DNA from: Acidobacteriota bacterium
Lineage (GTDB): Bacteria; Acidobacteriota; Blastocatellia; RBC074
Reading direction: 5' to 3'
NCBI GenBank assembly: GCA_016196035.1
Contig: JACPYM010000008.1
Span: 88,597-152,596, forward strand
DNA: 64,000 nt
Shown in pieces: positions 9,301 to 17,719 of the stretch; positions within the stretch are counted from its first letter, which is position 1; every line of letters starts with the position of its first letter. Both the position numbers and the translations under genes were made by a program. The notes under the pieces were generated by a model that saw only the letters and a program-made list of their open reading frames with translations, made no database searches and was not told where the DNA came from.

Positions 9301-10347
9301 ACAAGTGATCGTACTCGTTCCGCTGCAGGCAGCCGAAGCCGAAACAAAGTTCACGCCCGCTGGCAAGGTGTCGGCGACAGTCACGCCCGTGGCTGGCGAA
9401 GGGCCGTTGTTCGTGACGCGAATGGTGTACGTCAGATTGCCGCCCACCAGCACCGGGTCAGGCGCGTCGGTCTTGGTGATGGACAGATCAGCTTTCGGAT
9501 TGACCGCTGTGCTCTGCGTGGCGGCGTTGTTAGCGGTGTTCGGATCAAAGACCGCGCTCGTCACGCTGGCCGTATTGTTGATCGCCCCGCTTCCTGTTGG
9601 TCGCAGCACGATTGTGATGGTCGCGTTGGCCGCGCTCGCCAGCGTGCCCAGGTTGCACGTGACTGTGCCGAACGCCTGGCTACAGCCTGCCGAGGCCGAG
9701 ACGAATGTGCCCGGCGGCAGTGTGTCGCTGAGGGTGACGCCGGGCGCGCTGGAAGGGCCGTTGTTGCTTACGACCAGCGTGTAAGTCAGATCGTCGCCCG
9801 CGAACACAGGGTCGGGCGCATCGGACATGGTCAGCGCGAGATCGGCGCTGTGAATGACCGTTGTCGTCGCCGTAGCCGCGTTGTTGGCGGTGTTGGAGTC
9901 AATCTCGGTCGCCGTCACGCTCGCCGTGTTGCTGACGCTGGTTCCGGCCAGCGCCAATGTCGGTTGAACGATGATCGTCACCGTGGCCGTGCCGCCGTTG
10001 TTGAGCGTGCCGAGATTGCACGTGACCGTGCTCGTCCCGCTGCACGTGCCCTGGCTGGCCGCAGCCGAAACGAAGCTCAGGCCCGACGGCAGCGCATCGC
10101 TCACACTAACATTGGTTGCCGCATTGGGGCCGCTGTTGGCGACGTTAAGCGTGTACGTCAGATTGCCGCCCACCGGCGCGGGGTCGGGCGCGTCACTCTT
10201 GGTGAGCGACAGATCCGCCACTGGGATCGCCTGCGTCACCAGCGTCAAATCCGCCGGATTGTAGTTCGCCTGATAGTTGCGGTAATCCGGCTTGTTCAGA
10301 TAATTGATCGCCGCAAAACTGCCGCTGCGCGTGGTGTAGGTCAACAC
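6382..10347 (-). CDS. Segment E: DUF11/HYR repeat protein with post-COAP-1 C-terminus
   Basis: A 1,321-aa open frame, the largest intact piece of the giant gene; if translated alone it lacks a signal peptide. Seven DUF11 repeats of about 120 residues occupy roughly 44-890, each with a core like ADLSITKTDAPDPVLVG, NLTYTxxVTNNGPSPATGV and a SDTLPAG motif. Two HYR modules follow (PPTITAPAPVSI, TPPVLACPANLSV), each with VGTTTITxTA. A PKD-like module comes next, then a C-terminal domain beginning GGWVTGGGWINSPAGAY with KANFGFVSKYQNG and NTEFQFKAG, which I recognise as post-COAP-1. Extracellular adhesion or cell-surface role is inferred. No ribosome binding site stands before the 10347 codon, supporting its status as the 3' part of a larger gene. 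Confidence 0.75.
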   Translation of the reverse strand: MLTYTTRSGSFAAINYLNKPDYRNYQANYNPADLTLVTQAIPVADLSLTKSDAPDPAPVGGNLTYTLNVANSGPNAATNVSVSDALPSGLSFVSAAASQGTCSGTSTVTCNLGTLNNGGTATVTIIVQPTLALAGTSVSNTASVTATEIDSNTANNAATATTTVIHSADLALTMSDAPDPVFAGDDLTYTLVVSNNGPSSAPGVTLSDTLPPGTFVSASAGCSQAFGTVTCNLGTLASAANATITIVLRPTGSGAINNTASVTSAVFDPNTANNAATQSTAVNPKADLSITKTDAPDPVLVGGNLTYTIRVTNNGPSPATGVTVADTLPAGVNFVSASAACSGTSTITCNLGTLAINQAAGVTIIVIPTAAAVPATSNTASVTSDIFDPNTANNTATQTTTVNAVTDLVIALADAPDPVLVGDNLTYTASVTNNGPADATGVTITDHLPSTVTVSSAAATSGSCTQTSGTVICNVGALSNGASATITIVVTPNASAAGTLNNIASVTGAETDPTPGNNSTTASTTVNPKAELSITKTDLPDPVFVGSPLTYEIRATNNGPSPATGVVVTDTLPAAVTFDVASFAIGATGQSCGYNGETRTVTCNIGNLANGVTANVTIVVIPEAAAVPSITNTASVTGNQTDPNAANNSATAVTTVLPRADLSITKSASPNPVTVFNSLTYTLAATNNGPSPATGVTITDQLPASVSFVSASLGCSQAGGLVTCAAGSLSNGATASFTLVVTPTTGGTISNTASVAGNEFDPNTANNTATASATVNAAADLALTNTATPDPVLTGAQLTYTLVVTNHGPGLAASVLVTDNLPNALTFISCATTGGGVCGGSGANRTVSFASLEAGAAATITIAAQVNCSVSNGTVLNNTATVSSATPDTLTGNNAATALITASDPPPTITAPAPVSITTSASATVCGVVVSEAQLGAATASDNCGGATITRSGVPAGNLFPVGTTTITYTANDGNGNTATATQTVTVVDNTPPVLACPANLSVAGNLAGLCGATVSPGAATASDNCAGVSVAGVRSDGQALNAAYPLGTTTITWTATDAAGNRASCQQQITVTNPAPAVTLTGSATGAVYPVNTPVNFTGSFTDNAGGTHTATWTVDALAQAGTVNEATGAITGSFTFTEAGVYKVTLTVTDGCGGTGSASTIDGLDLLVVIYDPNGGWVTGGGWINSPAGAYVPNPALTGKANFGFVSKYQNGQTVPTGNTEFQFKAGNLNFSSTSYEWMVISGARAQYKGAGTINGAGDYRFMLTAIDGQEPGGGGADKFRIRIWNNNGGGLVYDNQMNAPDSADLTTVLGGGSIVIHR

Positions 10348-10374
10348 CTTGAAGGCGTCGCCCCCATTCGGTGT

Positions 10375-10938
10375 TTACCCGGCGAGCGTCGTGACATTGA
10401 GCACGCCATTCAACGTCGCCGTGCCGGAGACGTTGAACTGATCGAACCCGCTGCCCGCGCTGGTTCCGCCAAGATCAAGGTTGAGCGTGCCCGCTGCGGT
10501 TTGGGTGAAATTGCCGGTGATACTGAGGACGCCAGTCGGCCCGGTTGGCGCGGTGTCTTTGCTTGGACTGACGCTGCCTCCCGTGTTGGACACGTTGGCC
10601 GTGATGGTGCCGGTACCGGTCAGGCCTCCGCCTTGCAGATTGAAGGTGTTGGTGCTGGTGATCGTACCGCCGGCGAGACTCGTGGCGCCTGCGGTTTGAG
10701 TGACACTACCGGTAAATTGCAGTGTCCCGGTTTGCGCGCTCACGGTGCCGGTGTTTTTGAAAACGATGCCACACACCCTGTCGTGCTGGTGTCGAATGAC
10801 TTCTTGAACAGCCCTGCATTGTTGAACGTCCCTGTGGACGTTCCATTGAGCAACTGATTGCCTTGCGCGTCGAAGGTCGCGCCCGCCTGGTTGTTGATGA
10901 CCGCCGCGCCGCTGAAGTTGACATCGCCCGCCGTCCAA
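10375..10938 (-). pseudogene. Segment D: end of the beta-strand repeats
   Basis: Genuine sequence runs from about 10785 (VFKNTGTVSAQTGTLQFTGS) to LNGVLNVTTLAG at 10378; codons upstream of 10785 are out-of-frame. It ends in TAA at 10375-10377. The frame continues uninterrupted beyond that stop as TPNGGDAFKVLTYTTRSGSF into segment E, so the TAA is a nonsense lesion rather than the natural gene end. Confidence 0.75.
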
Positions 10939-12449
10939 GTCGCCGTACCCGCGTTGTTGAGCATGCGACTACTGAGCGTCCGGCTGCCACCGCTAAGGCT
11001 CATTCCGCCGTTGGCATTGGTCACGCCCGTGCCACTCATCGTTCCGGCTGTCCAAGTCAACAGACCGGAAATGTTGAGTGTGGCAGGCCCGGTCAATTCT
11101 CCGGCGTAATTCGTGCTCGAATTGTAGGCGATATTTGAGGTGCCAACTGACATTGCCCCATTGAAATTCAGGTTTACCTTGCTGCCTGTCACATTGAATG
11201 TTGTCGGTGCGGTCGCCGGATTGGAACTGACGTTCGCTGTTCCGGCGTTGGCCGTGAAGGTGCTGCCAAAATTGGTGATCGTGCCGTTGAAGTTCACGGT
11301 CGGAGTCCCGCCCCCGCCCGTGGCGTTCAACGTCGTGCTATTCGTGACGTTGTACGTGCTCCCGAGATTGGCCGTGCCGCCGGTGAAGGTTACCGCCGGG
11401 GCGGTAATATCTGCTCCGGCGTTAAACGTACTCGTGCTGGCGGAGCCAGAGGGAGTAAAGTCAAACACTGTCCCCGCGGAGCCGGTGAATGGCCCGGTAT
11501 GCGTGCCCCCAGCGAAGCTCAGCGTGCCGCTCAGCAATTGCACGCTGCCGGTATTGTTGAAAGTGACAAATACACCGGTCGTGCCGGTGCCGGTGGATTT
11601 CTTGAACAGACCCGCGTTATTGAATGTCCCATTCCCCCCGCCAAGCATATTCAGGTTGTTCTGCGCATCGAAGGTCGCGCCGACCAGATTATTGAGAACC
11701 GCCGAACTGCCGAAGTTCAGATCCCCTGCCGTCCAGGTTGCCAGCCCCACATTATTGAGCGTTCGGCCGCTGAGGCTTTTCCCACCGCCGCTCAAGACGA
11801 GCCCGCCTGTGGCATCGGTTACACCTGAACCGCTCATCGTTCCCCCGCTCCACGTCGTCAGACCGGCGACAGCCAGTCCGCCTGTGCCCGCGAGTGTTCC
11901 GCTGCTGAGCGTGAATGTATTGTTGATGATTGACGTATTGTTGAGCGTCAGCGTGCCGCCGTTGAGCGTCACCGCGCCATCGCTGTTGAAACTGTTCGTG
12001 ACGGTCAGCCCGCCGGCTGAAAAGACCAAACTACCGTTGCTGCCGAGGCTGTTGATCGTGTATGTGCCCGACGAGAGCGTGACGGTGACGCCTGACGGGA
12101 TGCACACGTCATCGGTTGAAACCGGCAGTGTGCCGCCGCTCCAATTGGCCGCCGTCTGCCACGTGCCGCTGCCCGCAAGCCAGGTTTTGGTTCCCGCACA
12201 GGTGAGCGTGGCGGCTTCGGCGCTGGACGCCGCATCAATCTTGGCGACGAATGCATCCGTCCCGCCGTTCGGCGCTGAGCGGGCTGATTTGGTCGTCGGG
12301 AAATCGGTGGAGTTGGTCGCGCCGGTCAGATACAGCATGCCTGCCGCGTCAATGGCGAGCGCGCGCGCTTCGTCGTCGCCGCTGCCGCCGAGGTACGTCG
12401 AGAAGGAGAGCGCGGAACCCGCTTCGTTCAGCTTCGCGGCTTTGCACAA
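10740..12449 (-). pseudogene. Segment C: last SBBP repeat and beta-strand repeat region
   Basis: The family sequence resumes at about 12437 with AKLNEAGSALSFSTYLGGSG, directly after the inserted element, and then changes at about residue 90 to a Gly/Thr/Asn-rich beta-strand repeat region. Two long units resemble each other (LNNVGLATWTAGDLNFGSSA and LNNAGTATWTAGDVNFSGAA, each followed by ATFDAQ and FNNAGLFKKS). The frame is lost near 10780, where one base appears to be missing compared with the earlier unit. Confidence 0.75.
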
Positions 12450-12636
12450 AAACCTCTAAAAATGACGGACTTTTTGTGCAGGTTGAAAAAAAGCGGCGAT
12501 AAGTCATTTGGATTTGCGCGCGCTTCTACGCAATCACTCGACTTTTTGTGCAAGCGGCGATAAGTCATTTGGATTTGCGCGCGCTTCTACGCAATCACTC
12601 GACTTTTTGTGCAAACGGGACTTTTTGTGCAAAGCC
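12438..12636. mobile_element. MITE-like element, 199 bp, 15-bp TIRs, 9-bp target duplication
   Basis: The left end GGCTTTGCACAAAAA (12438-12452) is the exact reverse complement of the right end (12622-12636). The element is flanked by the direct repeat CAGCTTCGC at 12429-12437 and 12637-12645. It carries no transposase and interrupts the giant surface-protein gene; removing 208 bp (element plus one target copy) restores the reading frame between segments B and C. Inside are four direct copies of GACTTTTTGTGCA (12468, 12540, 12601, 12619), a subset of which forms the right TIR, and a 61-bp tandem duplication. Several IS families give 9-bp duplications; I cannot name the parent. Confidence 0.88.
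12491..12612. repeat. Perfect 61-bp tandem duplication inside the MITE
   Basis: Bases 12491-12551 and 12552-12612 are identical. Each copy ends in ACTTTTTGTGC, the inner part of the element's terminal inverted repeat, so the duplication adds an extra terminal-like motif inside the element. Confidence 0.9.
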
Positions 12637-12948
12637 CAGCTTCGCCACAAAAGCGTCTGACGCGCCGCCGCCGAAATGCTGCTGCAACGAATTGGCCGTG
12701 GGCATGTCCTGTGAATTCGTCCGTCCGATCACACTGGCGCGGTTGGCGTAATCCAGGGCGATGCCAAAGCTGCGCTCGTCGCCGCTGCCGCCGAAATATG
12801 TGGCGTAGGTCAACGTGGAGCCGTCGCCGTTCAGCTTGGCGATGAAAACATCGCTGCCGCCGCCCGGTTTGGCTTGCAGCGCGTTGGTGACTGGGAGATC
12901 GGGTGAATCGGTCACGCCCGTCAGATACGCGTTGCCTGCCGCATCCAC
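12595..12948 (-). pseudogene. Segment B: SBBP repeats up to the inserted element
   Basis: Continues the SBBP propeller (AYLTGVTDSPDLPVTNALQ, TLTYATYFGGSGDERSFGIA) from about 13000 and reaches SDAFVAKL at about 12637, where the MITE-like element begins. The remaining codons (GFAQKVPFAQKVE) come from the element's terminal repeat and end in a stop inside it. Confidence 0.8.
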
Positions 12949-14702
12949 CGCAATGCCGCAGCCTTCGTCGGCTCCTGCGCCGCCAAGGAATGTCGCATAA
13001 ACAGCGCCGAACCGGCTTGATTCAGCTTCACGACAAAGGCTTCTGTCTGCCCTTCAAGTATCGAGCGGAACGCCTTGGCTAAGGGGAAATCGGGTGAACT
13101 GGTTTGGCCCGTCACGTAAGCCTGGCCTTCGGCATCCACTGCAAGGCTCGTGGCCAGATCATCGCCGCTGCCGCCGAGATAGGTGGAATAGACAATCGAA
13201 TCAGCGCCGCGCGCCGCCAGCGGGCGCAGCTTCATCACAAAAGCATCGTGCGCGCCGCCGCCGTATGCGGGCCGTAACGAATCGGGCGCGAGCGGCAAGC
13301 CTCCTTCTGTATTGCCCACCAAATACAAAGCGCCGCTGGCATCCAGCGCGACGGCGCGAACATCGTCAGTTCCCGCGCCGCCCAGGTAAGTCGAATAAAC
13401 GAGCTTTGAACCGGTCGCGTCCAGGGCCGCGACGAAAGCGTCTTTCCCGCCGCCCAGTTTGCTTTGTGGCGCGTTGATGGTGGGGAAAGAAGTCGCGGCC
13501 GTTCGCCCTGTCACATAAGCATTGCCCCGTGCATCCACCGCGATGGCCTGCCCGGCGCTTTCGCCTTTGCCGCCCAGATAGCTGGCATAAAAAAGCGACT
13601 TGCCATCCGCGCCCAGCTTGGCGACGAAAGCGGCAGAGTTGCCGCCTTCGTTTTGCATGGGGCCTTCAGCGGCGGGAAAACTAGCGGCGGATGAACCGAC
13701 CGTGCCTGTGACGTAAACGTTGCCTGCGCTGTCCACCGTGATGCCGTTGCCCGCTTCATTCCCCGTGCTGCCGAGCAAACCGGAGTAAACCAGCACTGCC
13801 GGATCAATCACCAGCGGCTGGTTGCGGTCATACGCGCCAAGACTGAATCCATAAGCCTGCGCGCGCCCGCTCGCGGCAGTTTGCAATGCATACGCCGAGG
13901 CGACTTCCACACGCCGGCCATCCTGAACCTGATAGGCCAGCGGACGTTCATCGCGGAATCCACCGGCCGGCGTGCGGATTTCAAGCTGCCCCGCCGGATT
14001 GACTTCGACCGCCGCAGCGCCTCGATAGGCCAATTGAATCCGGCTGGGATTGGCGCCCGGATTCACCACGAATTCGTACTTCAAGCGGTTGACCGTGCCC
14101 GCATAGACCAAATCAATTCCCGGCCAGAGGTTGCGATAGACAATCCGCGCATAGGTTTTCAACCCGGCCTGCCAGTGCTGGCGCGGGCCGTCAAAATGGC
14201 TGATTGCCGCCGGAGTCGTCTCTTGCCCCACGGGACGCGCCGCCGGATCAGCACCCACAAAATCGAGCTTCAACGCCCAAGGTTGCACGGCGGCTGGCGG
14301 GTGAGCCGCGTTGAAAGACGCCGGTTGTAATTTCGTTGCGCCGCTCAGCGCAAAGGTGAGGCCTGTGTGGGTGAAGTAAAGCGAGGTCTCGCGGCCTTGC
14401 AGGTAATACGCGACGCGCGCGTCCAACTGTCCACGGTTTTCGATAAAGTAAAGGGGCAGCCCGTCAAAGGCCCTGGTTGCTGTTACCTTTTTTGCGATCT
14501 GCGCGCCAGGCTGCCCAACTTGCGCAGTTAGGGCGTCACCTGTTTTCGGCGCAGCGGGGGAGAGTGGGACGCTGGCATTTTTGCGCGTGAACATGGCTGG
14601 CGCTCCGAACCGGTTCCAGTTGTGGCAGAAAAACGTCGTCAACACGGCGAGCGCGAGCGTCAAACTCAGCCAAACGATGCGATGATTGTTTTGCGGTTTC
14701 AT
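12921..14702 (-). pseudogene. Segment A: N-terminal and SBBP-repeat part of the giant surface protein
   Basis: Begins MKPQNNHRIVWLSLTLALAV, a signal anchor, then a conserved N-terminal domain (LPLYFIENRGQLDARVAYYL near 100; the domain that precedes SBBP repeats, DUF7948-like), then SBBP repeats of the type GNAYVTGRTAATSFPT and LVYSTYLGGAGTDDVRAVALD. The true frame leaves this segment near 13000: after AGSALF the expected YATFLGGAGADEG is found one frame over, consistent with loss of one T in a T-run. The last twenty or so codons to 12921 are out-of-frame. Confidence 0.8.
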
Positions 14703-15047
14703 AAATCCCCTTTCGAGCCGACGGGAGGCGGCAACGCGCGCGCCGCCGCCCCCGTGACTCTCTTTGCCGAGCACGTACAAATTTGGTTAACAGCAAGTGA
14801 TTTGCGGCGAATTGGCAGACCCGCTTGCGAGGGCTTCCATCAAGAGAAACGAGAAATTTGGCCGAGACCTATCAGCGCGGCGAAAATTTTCTATGAACGG
14901 CGGGAACCAGAATTTTTGTATCCCGCCTAGTTGGATGAGCCAAAACCTGCGCACTGAGGGTACAATCCGCGCCGTCCGGACGACGATGATCCCTGGCGCC
15001 TGTCTGCGCGACAATGACCGGCGAAGTAGCCTGAGAATAACTCGAAG
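14703..15047. promoter_or_regulatory. Divergent spacer between the giant surface gene and kinase 2
   Basis: This 345-bp stretch holds no convincing gene. It must contain the leftward promoter of the surface-protein gene and the rightward promoter of the kinase. TACAAT at 14961-14966 is a possible rightward -10 box, 81 nt before the kinase start; no good -35 box was found. Confidence 0.35.
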
Positions 15048-17561
15048 ATGATTCCCGAACAGCTTTCCCACTATCGCATCATCCGCCAAATCGGCGCGGG
15101 CGGCATGGGCGAGGTGTATCTCGCCGAAGACCAGCAACTGGGGCGGCAGGTCGCGCTCAAATTGCTGCCGCCCAAATTCACGCAAGACAAAGAACGCCTG
15201 CGCCGTTTTGAGCAGGAAGCGCACGCCGCCAGCCGTCTGAGCCATCCGCACATCATGACCATCTACGAAGTCGGCGCGGTGGAGGGGCTGCATTTCATCG
15301 TCACCGAATACATCAAGGGGCGCACGCTCAAAGCGCGTTTGGCCGAAGGCCGTTTGCGTGTAGAAGAGGCGCTGGAGCTGATCGCGCAAGTGGCGAGTGC
15401 GCTGGACGCCTTGCACCAGGCGGGCATCGTGCATCGGGACATCAAGCCAGAGAACCTGATGCAACACGAAGACGGTTATTTGAAGCTGCTCGATTTCGGC
15501 CTGGCCAAGCTGTCAGAGCCGCTCTGGTTTACCCGCGCCGTCCCGCAAGATATGGCCGTGACGCAGGCCGAAGAAGCGGAAGCGCCGTTTGCCGATCCCT
15601 TTGCCACACAATTCGACGCGTCCCAAAAAGCCAAACGTGAAGGCTTGGCCGAAACGACGCCGGGATTGATTCTGGGTACGCTGCGCTATATGTCGCCCGA
15701 ACAGGCGCGCGGGCAAAAGGTAGACGCGCGCAGCGATCTGTTCAGCCTGGGCATCGTGTTTTATGAAATGCTGACCGGGCGGCCACCGTTTGATGGGCCG
15801 ACGACCGGCGATGTGATGGTGGCCTTGTTGGATCGCCAGCCCCAACCGCTCAAACGCTACGCCCCTGAAATCAACGCTGAGGTGGAAGCCTGGCTGGCCA
15901 AGGCGCTGGCCAAAGAGCGCCATGAGCGGTATCAAACGGCGGCGGAATTGCTGACTGAGTTGAAGTGCGTGCAACGCAGTTGGCGGCGCGCGACGAGCGG
16001 CGCAGGCGATAGCCCGACGGGCCGCGTCGCCCTTGAGACAGAACCGTTAGAGGAAACGCCCGTTGATTCGTCGGGCGGCAGGAAAGCCGGACGCAGCGGT
16101 TCCGCGCCCGCTGGCGATTCATCGGGCGCATCCGGTCGTGCCAGCGGGCGACGCGGGGCGCGGGCGTTTGATTCGTTGGCCGTGCTGCCCTTTGTCAATG
16201 CCAGCGCCAGTTCCAGCGGCAGTGACGATGCCGGTTACTTGAGCGAAGGCATCCCCGAAAGTTTGATTCGCAATCTGGCGCGCTTGCCGCAATTGCGCGT
16301 GATGGCGTGGAGTACGATGGCGCGCTATCGCGGCCAGGAACACGATCCGTTGACGGTCGGGCGCGAACTGGGCGTGAGCGCAGTCTTTGCCGGACGCTTG
16401 CATCAATTCAGCGAACGGCTGGTCATCAAAGCTGAATTGGTCAGCACTGCCGACGGTTCGCAAATCTGGGGCGGGCAATATCAACGCGCGCTGGCCGACG
16501 TCTTTGCCCTCGAACAGGAAATCGCCCAAGAGCTTTGCCAAAACCTGCGACTGCGTTTGAACGAAGCCGAGCAGGCCCAGGTGGCGCGGCGTTACACCGA
16601 AAATCCGGCGGCCTATCGCGCGTTTTTGCAAGGCCGCTATTATTGGCAGCAACGCTCTGCCGCCGGTTTGCGCCAAGCCATCGCCGCCTTTCAACAAGCG
16701 ATTGCGCTCGACCCTACCTATGCGCCCGCGCACGTCGGGCTGGCGGATTGTTTCATGATCCTGGGCGCTTACGGCGCAATGCCGCCGCGCATGGTGATGC
16801 CCCAGGCCAAACAATTGATATTGCGCGCGCTGCAACTCGACCACACCTTGGCCGAAGCGCATGCCTCGCTGGGCGCGCTGCACGCCTGGTTTGATTGGGA
16901 TTGGCCTGCATCTGAACGCGAATTCAAGCGCGCTATGGAATTGAATCCAACATACGCAATGGCCCCGCACTGGTACGCCTCGATCTATCTGGCGGCGCAG
17001 GGGCGTTTGGACGAAGCGCTGGAATACCAGCAACGCGCCGCCCAACTGGAACCGTTGTCGCTGGTGATCAACACCAATCTAGGCTGGATCACCTATCAGG
17101 CGCGCGCTTATGAACAGGCCGCCACCCATTGCCAACGCGCGCTGGAATTGCAACCGGCGCACGTGCAGGCGCTCTATTACCTGGCGCTGGTGCACATTCA
17201 ACAAGAACGCTTTGATGAAGCCATCAGCCTGTTGCAGAAATCCTGGGAAATTTCCGGCGAAGGCACGGTGCTGCGCGGCGGGTTGGGTTATGCCTACGCG
17301 CGGGCCGGACAACGCGCCGAGGCTGAAGCGGTGTTGGCCGAACTCACCGCGCTGTTGCCAACGCAACAAGGCTCGCATTATTTTTTGGCCATGGTGCAGG
17401 CCGGGCTGGGCCACACTGAGGCCGCGTTGCAAGCGCTGGAACTGGCCTTTGAAGAACGTGTTTGTATGCTGGTGCATCTGCCGACGGAGCCGATCTTCGA
17501 CAGTTTGCGCCACGCAGCGCGCTTTACCGAATTGATTCGGCGTGTAGGATTGTCGGCATAA
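15048..17561 (+). CDS. Ser/Thr protein kinase with TolB-like and TPR domains
   Basis: This 837-aa protein starts directly with the kinase domain (MIPEQLSHYRIIRQIGAGG). Motifs: Gly loop GAGGMGEVYLAE at 16-27, VALKLL lysine near 38, HRDIKPEN near 129, DFGLAK near 148, GTLRYMSPEQARG near 206. A Ser/Gly/Arg-rich linker spans about 308-372, then a TolB-like region (DSLAVLPFVNAS near 376) and TPR repeats to the tail RHAARFTELIRRVGLSA. Unlike the kinase at 1267-3840 I see no transmembrane helix in the linker, so it is probably cytoplasmic. It is the same family as the ECF-coupled kinase but stands without an adjacent sigma factor. Confidence 0.9.
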   Translation: MIPEQLSHYRIIRQIGAGGMGEVYLAEDQQLGRQVALKLLPPKFTQDKERLRRFEQEAHAASRLSHPHIMTIYEVGAVEGLHFIVTEYIKGRTLKARLAEGRLRVEEALELIAQVASALDALHQAGIVHRDIKPENLMQHEDGYLKLLDFGLAKLSEPLWFTRAVPQDMAVTQAEEAEAPFADPFATQFDASQKAKREGLAETTPGLILGTLRYMSPEQARGQKVDARSDLFSLGIVFYEMLTGRPPFDGPTTGDVMVALLDRQPQPLKRYAPEINAEVEAWLAKALAKERHERYQTAAELLTELKCVQRSWRRATSGAGDSPTGRVALETEPLEETPVDSSGGRKAGRSGSAPAGDSSGASGRASGRRGARAFDSLAVLPFVNASASSSGSDDAGYLSEGIPESLIRNLARLPQLRVMAWSTMARYRGQEHDPLTVGRELGVSAVFAGRLHQFSERLVIKAELVSTADGSQIWGGQYQRALADVFALEQEIAQELCQNLRLRLNEAEQAQVARRYTENPAAYRAFLQGRYYWQQRSAAGLRQAIAAFQQAIALDPTYAPAHVGLADCFMILGAYGAMPPRMVMPQAKQLILRALQLDHTLAEAHASLGALHAWFDWDWPASEREFKRAMELNPTYAMAPHWYASIYLAAQGRLDEALEYQQRAAQLEPLSLVINTNLGWITYQARAYEQAATHCQRALELQPAHVQALYYLALVHIQQERFDEAISLLQKSWEISGEGTVLRGGLGYAYARAGQRAEAEAVLAELTALLPTQQGSHYFLAMVQAGLGHTEAALQALELAFEERVCMLVHLPTEPIFDSLRHAARFTELIRRVGLSA

Positions 17562-17599
17562 ACGCGCGGCGCAATCGAAACCTGATCTGAGTCAAAAGA

Positions 17600-17635
17600 C
17601 TGGCAATCAATCACACGCGCGTGATTGATTGCCAG
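17600..17635. repeat. Perfect 36-nt palindrome after kinase 2
   Basis: Fifteen paired bases on each side of ACGCGC, itself part of a self-complementary ACGCGCGT. It lies 38 nt after the kinase stop and 85 nt before the peptidase start. There is no U-tract after it (CCGTTTCCCG), so it could be a terminator without a run of U, an operator, or part of the peptidase leader. Confidence 0.8.
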
Positions 17636-17719
17636 CCGTTTCCCGTTCACCTTCACCAATCCAATTCGGAGGCAGGCGCAAATTCTGCCTCCCCTCCTCT
17701 TTCGCAAAGAAAGGTTCGT

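Larger units (their letters stand above)
6382..14702 (-). pseudogene. Giant SBBP/DUF11/HYR surface protein gene, broken into five pieces
   Basis: Read from 14702 leftwards, consecutive open segments encode one colinear protein of about 2,700 residues: signal anchor, N-terminal domain of SBBP proteins, SBBP beta-propeller repeats, long beta-strand repeats, seven DUF11 repeats, two HYR modules, a PKD-like module and a post-COAP-1-type C-terminus. The chain is interrupted by a one-base loss near 13000, a 199-bp inserted element at 12438-12636, a one-base loss near 10780, and an in-frame TAA at 10375-10377. Removing the element plus one 9-bp target copy brings the flanking frames back into register. 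The ATG at 14700-14702 has AAGGGGA upstream. An adhesin or S-layer-like role is inferred from family. Homopolymer sequencing error could explain the single-base lesions but not the insertion. Confidence 0.8.

Noticed and set aside
6382..10347. CRISPR or satellite repeat, because of the strong 360-bp periodicity
   Set aside because: The periodicity is fully explained by DUF11 protein repeats.
8950..10857. 635-codon plus-strand open frame opposite the DUF11 repeats
   Set aside because: Its periodic Arg/Gly/Ala composition follows the antisense of the repeats; no recognisable domain.
10740..10938. Programmed ribosomal frameshift
   Set aside because: No slippery heptamer or downstream structure was found, and other lesions in the same gene make decay or error more likely.
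12438..12636. Group II intron or intervening coding sequence
   Set aside because: Too short, with precise inverted ends and target duplication, which point to a transposable element.
14622..14930. 102-codon plus-strand frame before kinase 2
   Set aside because: Overlaps the signal-anchor coding part of the surface gene and the divergent promoter region; composition unlike a real protein.
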